A stretch of DNA of 12,439 nucleotides from Acidobacteriota bacterium (lineage in GTDB: Bacteria > Acidobacteriota > UBA6911 > RPQK01 > DATIPO01): NCBI GenBank assembly GCA_028277865.1, contig JANQFM010000049.1:1-12439 (forward strand), written 5' to 3'. Below, in pieces: positions 6,496 to 12,370 of the stretch; within the stretch, counting starts at the first letter, position 1, and every line of letters starts with the position of its first letter. Position numbers and translations under genes: made by a program. The notes beneath the pieces were generated by a model. That model was not told the origin of the DNA and did no database searches. It saw only the letters and a program-made list of their open reading frames with translations.

Positions 6496-6726
6496 TCAAT
6501 GAGCGGTTGCTTCCTGCCTGAATTGCGTCATCCGCAAGTGCATCCGGTCTTTGAGCCAAAGCTTTTTCTTTTTGAGTACGGTTTCCTGCATCTGATCGGC
6601 AGGATTGGGGTAGGGATTCTGGCTCAATTGCTCGAGCTGCTGGTCGTATTCCCGGTGCTTGTCCGCCAGCTTGCGAAACTCCTCATCATGCTGGACAAGA
6701 TACTCTTTCAGCGATTCGTCATCCAT
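6496..6726 (-). CDS. Small DUF465 (YdcH-type) helical protein
   Basis: 76 residues, charged and almost wholly helical. 'LVQHDEEFRKLADKHREYDQQLEQLS' followed by 'VLKKKKLWLKDRMHLRM' is the usual two-helix DUF465 pattern, probably a coiled-coil hairpin. No signal peptide or catalytic motif; function unknown in the family. An excellent Shine-Dalgarno (GAGGAGGG, six bases before ATG) and a strong terminator downstream mark it as a single-gene unit, likely well expressed. Confidence 0.87.
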   Translation of the reverse strand: MDDESLKEYLVQHDEEFRKLADKHREYDQQLEQLSQNPYPNPADQMQETVLKKKKLWLKDRMHLRMTQFRQEATAH

Positions 6727-6795
6727 ACAGAACCCTCCTCTCTGTCCTTCGGATTGCCAGTTGAGCGAGTCGTGCCTGAAGCATCTCTGAAGCAG

Positions 6796-6825
6796 ACTCT
6801 ATCAGATTGAACAGACAGGAATCAA
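6796..6825 (-). promoter_or_regulatory. Possible sigma-70 promoter of the DUF465 gene
   Basis: Minus strand: TTGATT (complement of 6820-6825), 18 bases, TAGAGT (complement of 6796-6801). It would give a leader of about 60 bases. Both boxes are imperfect; the -10 lies in the TGATAGAGTC element shared with other upstream regions here. Confidence 0.35.
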
Positions 6826-6903
6826 GGCTCAAAGCGACACTGACGGCCGGATTGGGAAAGGGCGTCGGCAGCCTTTGCATGGAAGTCGACAAACTCTTTT
6901 ATT

Positions 6904-7884
6904 TCAGTAGTTTGATTTGCCCTTTGGGCGATATTGATAGGCTTCGATAATCGACTTGACCAGGGGATGGCGGACCACGTCCTGCTGGGTGAAGCCGCAA
7001 AAGGCGATCCCCTTGACATCTTCCAGGATCTCGGTGCATTCGACCAGTCCGCTGCGTTGCCCGCGGGGCAGGTCGATCTGGGTGACATCACCGGTGACCA
7101 CCGCCTTGGAATGCAGCCCGATACGGGTCAGGAACATCTTCATTTGCTCCGAGGTGCAGTTTTGGGCTTCGTCCAGGATGATGAAGGCATCGCTCAAGGT
7201 CCGTCCCCGCATAAAGGCCAAAGGCGCGATCTCGATGACGCCGCGTTCGATCAGCTTGTGGACCTTCTCTCCCGAGAGGACATGGTAAAGAGCGTCGTAA
7301 AGGGGCCTCAGGTATGGGTTCACCTTCTCCTGCAGATCCCCGGGCAAGAATCCCAGCTTTTCACCGGCTTCCACGGCTGGCCGGGCCAAAATGATGCGCT
7401 GCACCCGCTTTTTGAGCAGGCAGGAGACGCCCAAAGCCACGGCCAGATAGGTCTTGCCCGTGCCTGCCGGGCCGATTCCGAAGACCAGGTCGTGGGTCTC
7501 GATCTTGCGGACGTATCGAGCTTGGTTGGGGCTGCGGGGAAAGACCTCCCGCACCGGGGTGCGCAGCACCGAAGTGCGAGGGCAAAAATCATTCAGCGAA
7601 GAAGAGGCGCCTTCGGCGATCATTTTGAATGCGCTGCGAAGATCGCCGTTGGAGAACTCATAGCCCTGATCCACCAGATCGGCGAATTCGCGCAGCACCC
7701 GTTCCAGCTGCTTTGCCCCCCTCCGGTCGCCTTCAACGGCAAGCTGGCAGCCGCGGGCGTGGATCTGACAGTCGAAGAGCGACTCCAGCAAACGGATGTT
7801 CTGATCCTGAACGTCGAAGAGCATTTCCGCTCCCTTGGCGGGCAAAACGATCTTTCGGGTCAGGGATCCTTTTTGCTCCTTCAT
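6904..7884 (-). CDS. phoH: PhoH-like P-loop ATPase
   Basis: 326 residues. The Walker A motif GPAGTGKT is at 138-145 and the Walker B 'AFIILDEAQN' at 233-242. 'RTLSDAFIILDEAQNCTSEQMKMFLTRIG' and 'VTGDVTQIDLP' are hallmark PhoH/YbeZ stretches. The N-terminal about 90 residues have the small KH-like beta-alpha fold of this subfamily. PhoH/YbeZ proteins are cytoplasmic nucleotide-binding proteins linked to RNA metabolism, and in many genomes are followed by ybeY. Here ybeY is absent from the following 180 bases; a DUF465 gene comes next. There is no good Shine-Dalgarno before the ATG at 7884. The long plus-strand reading frame over this gene is a shadow. Confidence 0.95.
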   Translation of the reverse strand: MKEQKGSLTRKIVLPAKGAEMLFDVQDQNIRLLESLFDCQIHARGCQLAVEGDRRGAKQLERVLREFADLVDQGYEFSNGDLRSAFKMIAEGASSSLNDFCPRTSVLRTPVREVFPRSPNQARYVRKIETHDLVFGIGPAGTGKTYLAVALGVSCLLKKRVQRIILARPAVEAGEKLGFLPGDLQEKVNPYLRPLYDALYHVLSGEKVHKLIERGVIEIAPLAFMRGRTLSDAFIILDEAQNCTSEQMKMFLTRIGLHSKAVVTGDVTQIDLPRGQRSGLVECTEILEDVKGIAFCGFTQQDVVRHPLVKSIIEAYQYRPKGKSNY

Positions 7885-7931
7885 ACGACGTACAGGCTTC
7901 GGCGCGCCGCTGATCAGCAGGCATCAGGAAG

Positions 7932-7962
7932 ATTGTACCCTGGTCCAACCGCCATCTGCCAA
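7932..7962 (-). promoter_or_regulatory. Possible promoter of phoH
   Basis: Minus strand: TTGGCA (complement of 7957-7962) and TACAAT (complement of 7932-7937). The -10 is a good match and lies about 48 bases before the start codon, but the 19-base spacing is longer than ideal. The rpsT-phoH gap of 157 bases holds no other clear signal. Confidence 0.35.
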
Positions 7963-8041
7963 CAGGCAACTGACGCCATCGGCATTTTCAAGCGGGCAAT
8001 CCGGGAGATGGAGTGGGTGTTTTTCAGGGCTGGGCCGGGGT

Positions 8042-8323
8042 CTAGGCAGAGCCGCTGCCGGCTTGCTGGCTGGCCAGGCGACGGGTCAGGCGAGACTTGT
8101 AGCGGGCAGCCGTGTTGCGGTGAATGATGCCTTTGCGGGCCTTTTTGTCGATGATTGAATAAACCTTGGGAAGCAGTTCCTGGGCTTCCTCGGCTTTGCC
8201 TTCGGAAAGCAGAGCCCGAAAGCGCTTGATCATCGTCCTCATCTGGCTGCGGTGCTGGCGGTTGCGAAGGTTTCGCGTCCGGTTCTGACGGATCCGCTTG
8301 ACCGCTGATTTGATATTCGCCAT
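8042..8323 (-). CDS. rpsT: 30S ribosomal protein S20
   Basis: 93 residues, highly basic and helical. It binds 16S rRNA early in small-subunit assembly. It begins with the conserved 'MANIKSAVKRIRQNRTRN', followed by 'KGIIHRNTAARYKSRLTRRL' near the C-terminus, both diagnostic. The ATG at 8323 has AAGGAG about 11 bases upstream; a longer reading frame to 8386 only covers leader sequence and part of holA. It lies 34 bases after holA, an adjacency seen in many bacteria. Confidence 0.97.
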   Translation of the reverse strand: MANIKSAVKRIRQNRTRNLRNRQHRSQMRTMIKRFRALLSEGKAEEAQELLPKVYSIIDKKARKGIIHRNTAARYKSRLTRRLASQQAGSGSA

Positions 8324-8357
8324 CAGGTGGAAGTCTCCTTCTTTGCAAAGCCCGCTA

Positions 8358-9320
8358 TTATACGGAGCCTGCTTGGCACATGTCAACGATGACCCGTTCC
8401 AGGTGAATCCGGGGATCGGCGGAGGTGGTCTTCAGCAGCAGATCGGATCGGCGCAGCAGAATCAGGATGCCTTCCAGCCTCTTGGCGCTTTGGCGGCGCA
8501 CTTGCCCTTCCTTGCCCTTGTAGCTCCAGATCTTGAGCTGTTTCAACACCTCATAGAAGGGCACTTTGGCCTGCAGCATTTCGCGGGCGGCCCGCAGACG
8601 CCTGAAGTTCCAGTAAAGCAGCGAAAGAATGGCCGGGGCGGTGATGCCGGATTCGAAGAGCCGGTTGAGGATCTGCACAGCCCGCGAGGCCTGCCCTGAA
8701 GCGATGGCTTCAATCAGGGCGAAAATGTCATACTCGCGGGCCTGCAGGGTCATTTCGAGGACCGAATCGAGGGTGATGCGCTTGCTCTCCATCCGATACA
8801 GAAATTGCTTGCCCAGTTCGCTTTCCAGCAGCAGCAGATCCTCCCCCACCAGTTCCAGCAAGCTGTCCGCCGCCCTGGGATCGATTTGGTAGCCTTCCTT
8901 TTTGACCCTCCCCAGGATCCACTGCTTGAGCGATGCCCCCTTGGGCATGCTGATGCTGGGCAGATTGGAGGGCCAGCCCTTTGCAGAGCGGGCGGCTTCC
9001 AGCACTAGGACCGTCCGGGAGCAGGGATCCTTCAAATAATCGGCCACTTCCTTGCCGCTCTGGTGGGCATTGCGGACGAAGACCCAGCGGCGCTTTCCCA
9101 TCCAGGGGAGCGTTCGGGCCGCCGTGACGATCTCGGCGCCGGAGTCGGCCGGGGCTTCGAAGACATTCCAGTCAAAGCCGCGCGCTCCCTCATCGACCTG
9201 GCTGCGGCACAGTTCGAAGACCTTCTTCTTGAGGTAGTCCTGGTCGGTTCGAAGCAGGTAGACGGGATGGGGCTCCTGCAAAGAGCTTTGAAATTCCTTG
9301 AAGGTCATGGGTGCTGGCAT
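8358..9320 (-). CDS. holA: DNA polymerase III subunit delta
   Basis: 320 residues. Delta is the clamp-loader subunit that opens the beta sliding clamp. The protein has the typical arrangement: N-terminal 'YLLRTDQDYLKKKVFELC' ATPase-like fold, 'TLPWMGKRRWVFVRNAH', 'LEAARSAKGWPS', the 'LVGEDLLLLESELGKQFLY' helix segment, then 'FALIEAIASGQASRAVQILNRLFESG' of the collar domain. Walker residues are absent, as expected for delta. The first ATG (9320) was chosen, with AAGG about ten bases upstream; a second ATG at 9308 is possible. It is part of the run lptE-holA-rpsT on the minus strand, though 262 bases of repeat-bearing spacer separate it from lptE. Confidence 0.93.
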   Translation of the reverse strand: MPAPMTFKEFQSSLQEPHPVYLLRTDQDYLKKKVFELCRSQVDEGARGFDWNVFEAPADSGAEIVTAARTLPWMGKRRWVFVRNAHQSGKEVADYLKDPCSRTVLVLEAARSAKGWPSNLPSISMPKGASLKQWILGRVKKEGYQIDPRAADSLLELVGEDLLLLESELGKQFLYRMESKRITLDSVLEMTLQAREYDIFALIEAIASGQASRAVQILNRLFESGITAPAILSLLYWNFRRLRAAREMLQAKVPFYEVLKQLKIWSYKGKEGQVRRQSAKRLEGILILLRRSDLLLKTTSADPRIHLERVIVDMCQAGSV

Positions 9321-9362
9321 TCGAAAGTACCTTGCTGAATCAGCCTAGAACCCGGAGGCCGA

Positions 9363-9390
9363 CAACCGGACACCGGCAACCGGACACCGG
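9363..9390. repeat. Perfect 14-base tandem duplication in the lptE-holA spacer
   Basis: The unit CAACCGGACACCGG occurs twice head to tail (9363-9376 and 9377-9390), preceded by a partial 'gccgacaaccgg'. A related run of 'tccggct' units lies at about 9541-9562 in the same spacer. The 262-base spacer (9321-9582) shows no gene; I see no firm promoter in it. Confidence 0.85.
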
Positions 9391-9582
9391 CAGAGGGCTC
9401 AGGGATTCGGGCTACGATGATCTGCAATCGGAGCAGGTCGAATCCGGCCCAAATCTGAGCGAGCAAATTGCGACACCCATTTCCTAACGACTCCTAAGCG
9501 CCGGCTGCTGCAACCGATGCGCCTCCCTCCCATTCTGCCGGTCTCCGGCTTCCGGCTTCCGATTGCCCGACACCTATCAGCC

Positions 9583-10161
9583 TCAAAACGCCTCCAAAAT
9601 GGTGGTCACCACGGCGTTTGCGAAGTCTCCGGCGATGCGTTCGATGGCCGGATTGCGCTCGGAAAAGAAGTTTTCGACATCGGGATTGATCTGGTACTGC
9701 TCGCGGAAGACATAGCTGTTGTTGGAGTAGAGGATCCTGCCTGTGGTTCGGTCCTTCAACTCCACCTGAACACCCATGGTGACCAGGAAGGTGGAGCCCA
9801 AAGTCGCCGGCCCGAAAATGACCGGGTTGGCCGTCAGCCGGATGACGCTTCCGCTCAGCACGGCGTCGGCCTGCGAGGCATCGCTGACAATCTTGAAGCT
9901 GGACTTTTCGACCAGGGCGTGAACCAGTTGCCGGGTCAGGATTTGTTCGACTTCGTAGGTGGTGCTGCGGTTCTCCAAAGGCAGTACGGCCAAGGTCCGC
10001 ACTCCCCAATCCATTCTCTGCGAAGCCGCCGACTTGTAGCCGCAGCCAACCAGCGCCGCCAGGCAGCCGACCAAGAGCAGCTGCCAGCTGCGAGCGGAGA
10101 TCGGCCTGACAGCCGAGTAGCGACGACTGACAACTGGCAACCGACTGCTGACTACTGACAC
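9583..10161 (-). CDS. lptE: LPS-assembly lipoprotein LptE family
   Basis: 192 residues. A hydrophobic signal segment (about 27-39) ends in the lipobox LVGC, placing the lipidated Cys at position 40; a second VGC at 31-33 is an alternative. The mature part, with 'TLAVLPLENRSTTYEVEQILTRQLVHAL' and 'ADAVLSGSVIRL', fits LptE/RlpB, which plugs the LptD translocon that delivers LPS to the outer membrane. The start is the GTG at 10161, with GAGGAGG four bases upstream that overlaps the dcd stop. The first about 24 residues (Ser/Val/Arg-rich) are encoded by repeat-like DNA, making the signal peptide unusually long. It is placed between dcd and holA. Confidence 0.85.
   Translation of the reverse strand: MSVVSSRLPVVSRRYSAVRPISARSWQLLLVGCLAALVGCGYKSAASQRMDWGVRTLAVLPLENRSTTYEVEQILTRQLVHALVEKSSFKIVSDASQADAVLSGSVIRLTANPVIFGPATLGSTFLVTMGVQVELKDRTTGRILYSNNSYVFREQYQINPDVENFFSERNPAIERIAGDFANAVVTTILEAF
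10107..10161. repeat. Degenerate 'ctgacaactggcaaccgactg' repeat inside the lptE 5' end
   Basis: The plus strand reads a chain of related units (tgacagccgag, cgactgacaa, ctggcaaccga, ctgctgacta, ctgacac). The style matches 11-30 and 9359-9390. Here the repeat is in frame with, and codes for, the N-terminus of LptE. Confidence 0.55.
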
Positions 10162-10170
10162 AATGCCTCC

Positions 10171-10740
10171 TCAGCCCTGAGAGCCTTGGATGCGCGAGAG
10201 GACAATTCCCCGTTGGGCCTGATATTTGCCCTTGCGGTCCCCATAGGAAGTCTGGCACAGCTCATTTGCGGCCAGGAAAACCAGTTGGGCGATTCCCTCG
10301 CCCGAATAGATTTTCACCGGCAAGGCACCCGTGTTGGAAATGCTGACGGTGGCGTGCCCTTCCCATTCCGGCTCAAAAGGCGTCACGTTCACCAGTACGC
10401 CGCAGCGGGCATAGGTGGACTTGCCGGTGCAAATCGCCAGGACGTTGCGGGGGATCCTGAAGTATTCCAGCGAGTGCCCCAAGACGAAGGAATTGGGCGG
10501 AATGATGCAATGGTCGGCCTGGTGGTCGGAAAAAAAACCTGCCGACAGGTTTTTGGGATCCAGGACGGTTTCGCCCATGTTCCTCGGAAGCTTGTATTTG
10601 TCGGATAGACGGAAGTCGTAGCCGTATGAAGAGATCCCAAAGGAGATGAGGCCTTGCGAAGCCAGAGAACTCTCGAATGGCTCGATCATGCCCTCTTGGC
10701 GGGCCAGCTCTTCGATCCAATGATCCGCTCGAACTCCCAT
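10171..10740 (-). CDS. dcd: dCTP deaminase homologue with altered catalytic residue
   Basis: 189 residues, the usual Dcd length, with motifs of the family throughout: 'SYGYDFRLSDKYKLP', 'DPKNL', 'IIPPNSFVLGHSLEYFRIP', 'GKSTYARCGVLVNVTPFEPEWEG' and 'SYGDRKGKYQAQRG'. Dcd turns dCTP into dUTP (or dUMP in bifunctional forms) for thymidylate synthesis. Family members read 'VTLE(F/I)SNT' after 'EWEGH'; here it is 'ATVSISNT', so Ser133 (codon 10342-10344) replaces the Glu matching E. coli Glu138, the catalytic base. Activity is therefore doubtful. The ATG at 10740 fits the family; no Shine-Dalgarno is present. Its stop codon overlaps the lptE ribosome-binding site, so the two are coupled. Confidence 0.9.
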   Translation of the reverse strand: MGVRADHWIEELARQEGMIEPFESSLASQGLISFGISSYGYDFRLSDKYKLPRNMGETVLDPKNLSAGFFSDHQADHCIIPPNSFVLGHSLEYFRIPRNVLAICTGKSTYARCGVLVNVTPFEPEWEGHATVSISNTGALPVKIYSGEGIAQLVFLAANELCQTSYGDRKGKYQAQRGIVLSRIQGSQG

Positions 10741-10746
10741 GCCCGA

Positions 10747-10756
10747 GAGTCTATCA
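10747..10756 (-). promoter_or_regulatory. Possible -10-like element immediately before the dcd start
   Basis: Minus strand TGATAGACTC, a 9/10 match to the element upstream of surA and DUF465. Its core TAGACT ends about seven bases before the ATG. If it is a -10 box, the transcript would start at or next to the ATG (leaderless), which would agree with the missing Shine-Dalgarno. No convincing -35 was found. Confidence 0.25.
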
Positions 10757-10882
10757 GCCGCCAGGATGAAGGAGAAGGGCAGGAAAAAGCTTCCTTTTCC
10801 AGCCGCTGAGTGCAGTAGAATACAGGGCGCCTTGGGCACGGCCCTGCTTCATGCAGCGCCGTAAGCCAAAAAATGCTCATCG

Positions 10883-10902
10883 CGCCCTTGACAGCAAGGG
10901 CG
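10883..10902. promoter_or_regulatory. Perfect inverted repeat over the -35 box of the HU gene (candidate operator)
   Basis: CGCCCTTG (10883-10890), four bases ACAG, then CAAGGGCG (10895-10902): eight-base perfect arms. The -35 hexamer TTGACA (10888-10893) lies within it. A repressor bound here would block RNA polymerase. There is no T-run, so it is not a terminator. Confidence 0.5.
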
Positions 10903-10916
10903 TGGACAAGTATAGT
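10888..10916 (+). promoter_or_regulatory. Sigma-70 promoter of the HU-family gene
   Basis: Consensus TTGACA (10888-10893), exactly 17 bases, then TATAGT (10911-10916, five of six consensus). Start of transcription is expected near 10923, giving a leader of about 27 bases that contains the AAGGAG ribosome-binding site. Confidence 0.88.
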
Positions 10917-10949
10917 GCTTTGAATAATTTAAGAAGGAGTTGAGAGGCT

Positions 10950-11225
10950 GTGATCAAGCAGGACATTGTGCGCCGCGTAGCAGAGAGAATGGAAATAACC
11001 AAGGTCAGGGCCGAGGTGGCGGTCGATTCGGTGTTCCTGGCTCTGAAATCAGCCTTGAAAGAGGGCGAACGCATTGAATTGCGCGGTTTCGGCGTCTTCG
11101 TTGTCAAACCCCGCAAGAGCGGCATCGGCCGCAATCCCCGAACCGGGGCTGAAGTCCCCATCCCGCCTGGAAAAACGGTCCGCTTCAAACCCGGCAAGGA
11201 AATCCGCGTCAACAAACAGCCCTAG
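10950..11225 (+). CDS. HU/IHF-family DNA-binding protein
   Basis: 91 residues. This is a small nucleoid-associated protein that dimerises and bends DNA through two beta arms. 'MIKQDIVRRVAERMEITK' forms the N-terminal helices, 'IELRGFGVFVVKPRKSGIGRNPRTGAEVPIP' the strand and arm, with the intercalating Pro at 63 in 'GRNPRTG', and 'KTVRFKPGKEIRVN' closes. It cannot be assigned to HU, IHF-alpha or IHF-beta with confidence. The start is a GTG at 10950 with AAGGAG ten bases upstream. It has a near-consensus promoter with a palindrome and is followed 16 bases later by the M50 protease gene, probably in one transcript. Confidence 0.94.
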   Translation: MIKQDIVRRVAERMEITKVRAEVAVDSVFLALKSALKEGERIELRGFGVFVVKPRKSGIGRNPRTGAEVPIPPGKTVRFKPGKEIRVNKQP

Positions 11226-11241
11226 AATCGGATCTCGTGCC

Positions 11242-12177
11242 TTGAACCAGCCTCACTTGCCTCAGTTGCATGAGCCTCCCCTCAGCCCTGAGCCCATTGT
11301 CATCTCAGACGCCCCGGTGCCGGAAAAGACAGCCTATGCCTTGCCCTTGCTCTTTTTTCTGCTGGCCGCTGCAACCACCACCTGGGCAGGTGCCTTGTGG
11401 CATCTGGGATTCCTTGAGGGAACGCGCCTGAGCTCGGTCCACTGGATTCACGGCATCTCCTATTCGATGGTGGTCCTCTCCATCTTGCTGGCTCATGAGA
11501 TGGGGCACTACCTGACCTGCCGCCACTACGGCATCCGGGCCACTTTGCCCTACGTGGTCCCCTTCCTGCCCATTCTCTTCGGGACGATGGGCGCCGTGAT
11601 TCGCATCAAGTCCCCCTTTGTCAATCGCCGGCAGCTCTTCGACGTGGGAGTCGCGGGCCCCATCGCGGGCTTTGTCTTTTTGGTGCCCGCCCTGATCGTC
11701 GGCCTGCAGCGATCCCACGCCGCCCCGCCCCTGTCGGGCGGCGAAGGCTTCCTGATCGGAACCCCTTTGCTGTTTCAGTGGCTGCGGCCCTGGTTCTATC
11801 CGGGCGACATTTCCTCCCTCATGAGCCTGCATCCCATCGGATTGGCCGCCCATTTCGGAATGCTGGCCACCGGCCTGAACCTGTTGCCCATGGGCCAACT
11901 GGACGGCGGCCACATCGTTTACAGCCTCTTCGGAGAAAGGGTCCATCGCATCGTCTCGAACATCACCTTCGTCAGCCTGCTGGTCCTGAGCTTCTTTTCC
12001 TGGCCCTTGCCGGCCTATTTGCTCTTTGCCCTGATCATCCGGGTGCTTGGATTCCGCCATCCCCCTCCGCTGAACGGGATGGCGGGACGGGTGGGAAAAG
12101 GCCGGGCGGCTTTGGCGGTGGCGGCCTTGCTGATTTTCATCCTGACCTTCGTGCCGTTTCCGTTTCGGCTGGCCTGA
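11242..12177 (+). CDS. M50 site-2 protease family membrane metalloprotease
   Basis: About 311 residues with several membrane spans. The zinc-binding HEMGH is at 85-89 inside a span, and the second site 'LLPMGQLDGGH' (214-224) brings Asp221, so both catalytic elements are present. 'FGTMGAVIRIKSPFVNRRQLFDVGVAGPIAGF' is a characteristic stretch of this subgroup. There is no PDZ insert, unlike RseP. Members cut transmembrane segments of regulators within the bilayer. The start is uncertain: no in-frame ATG exists before the first span, and the TTG at 11242 (then 11257, 11266 or GTG 11317) is the best guess. Reading frame upstream of 11226 only overlaps HU in another frame. It lies just downstream of HU. 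Substrate unknown. Confidence 0.9.
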   Translation: MNQPHLPQLHEPPLSPEPIVISDAPVPEKTAYALPLLFFLLAAATTTWAGALWHLGFLEGTRLSSVHWIHGISYSMVVLSILLAHEMGHYLTCRHYGIRATLPYVVPFLPILFGTMGAVIRIKSPFVNRRQLFDVGVAGPIAGFVFLVPALIVGLQRSHAAPPLSGGEGFLIGTPLLFQWLRPWFYPGDISSLMSLHPIGLAAHFGMLATGLNLLPMGQLDGGHIVYSLFGERVHRIVSNITFVSLLVLSFFSWPLPAYLLFALIIRVLGFRHPPPLNGMAGRVGKGRAALAVAALLIFILTFVPFPFRLA

Positions 12178-12246
12178 GGGGAAGCCGCGAAAAAGACGCG
12201 CAGGCCTTGCGAAATCTCACGAAATGGCAGGGATCAGGCAGTTTCG

Positions 12247-12270
12247 CGCAAAGTCGCAAAGAACGCAAAG
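12247..12270. repeat. Three short CGCAAAG direct repeats
   Basis: CGCAAAG occurs at 12247-12253, 12255-12261 and 12264-12270, spaced by one and two bases. It lies in the non-coding tail downstream of the protease gene. The rest of 12178-12299 shows no gene or clear terminator. Confidence 0.8.
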
Positions 12271-12299
12271 CACATCAGCCTCTCTGAGTCCACTACGGA

Positions 12300-12336
12300 G
12301 CCCGCCCCGATAAGCATTAACTTGAGAGCGGGTTTT
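12300..12336 (+). terminator. Weak hairpin with short T-run, possible terminator downstream of the protease gene
   Basis: CCCGC (12301-12305) pairs with GCGGG (12328-12332), with a 22-base loop that can form a small inner AAG/CTT stem, followed by TTTT (12333-12336). The stem is short and the loop long, so it may instead be the edge of the repeat element that follows. Confidence 0.3.
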
Positions 12337-12370
12337 CCTTCCAGTTGCAGAAAAGGGGAACGGCGTTTTC

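Noticed and set aside
7901..7918. Adjacent palindromes GGCGCGCC and GCTGATCAGC upstream of phoH
   Set aside because: Short self-complementary words of this type are frequent in GC-rich DNA, and their position suggests no specific function.
6934..8127. Long plus-strand reading frame (397 codons) opposite phoH
   Set aside because: It is antisense to a well-conserved PhoH gene, has no recognisable domain, and long open antisense frames are common in GC-rich DNA.
9412..9480. A 22-codon minus-strand frame in the lptE-holA spacer
   Set aside because: The AGGA before its ATG is only one or two bases away, too close, and the peptide has no recognisable character.
11305..12060. Minus-strand reading frame opposite the site-2 protease
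   Set aside because: Low-complexity Gln/Gly/Asp-rich translation typical of a shadow of a membrane-protein gene.
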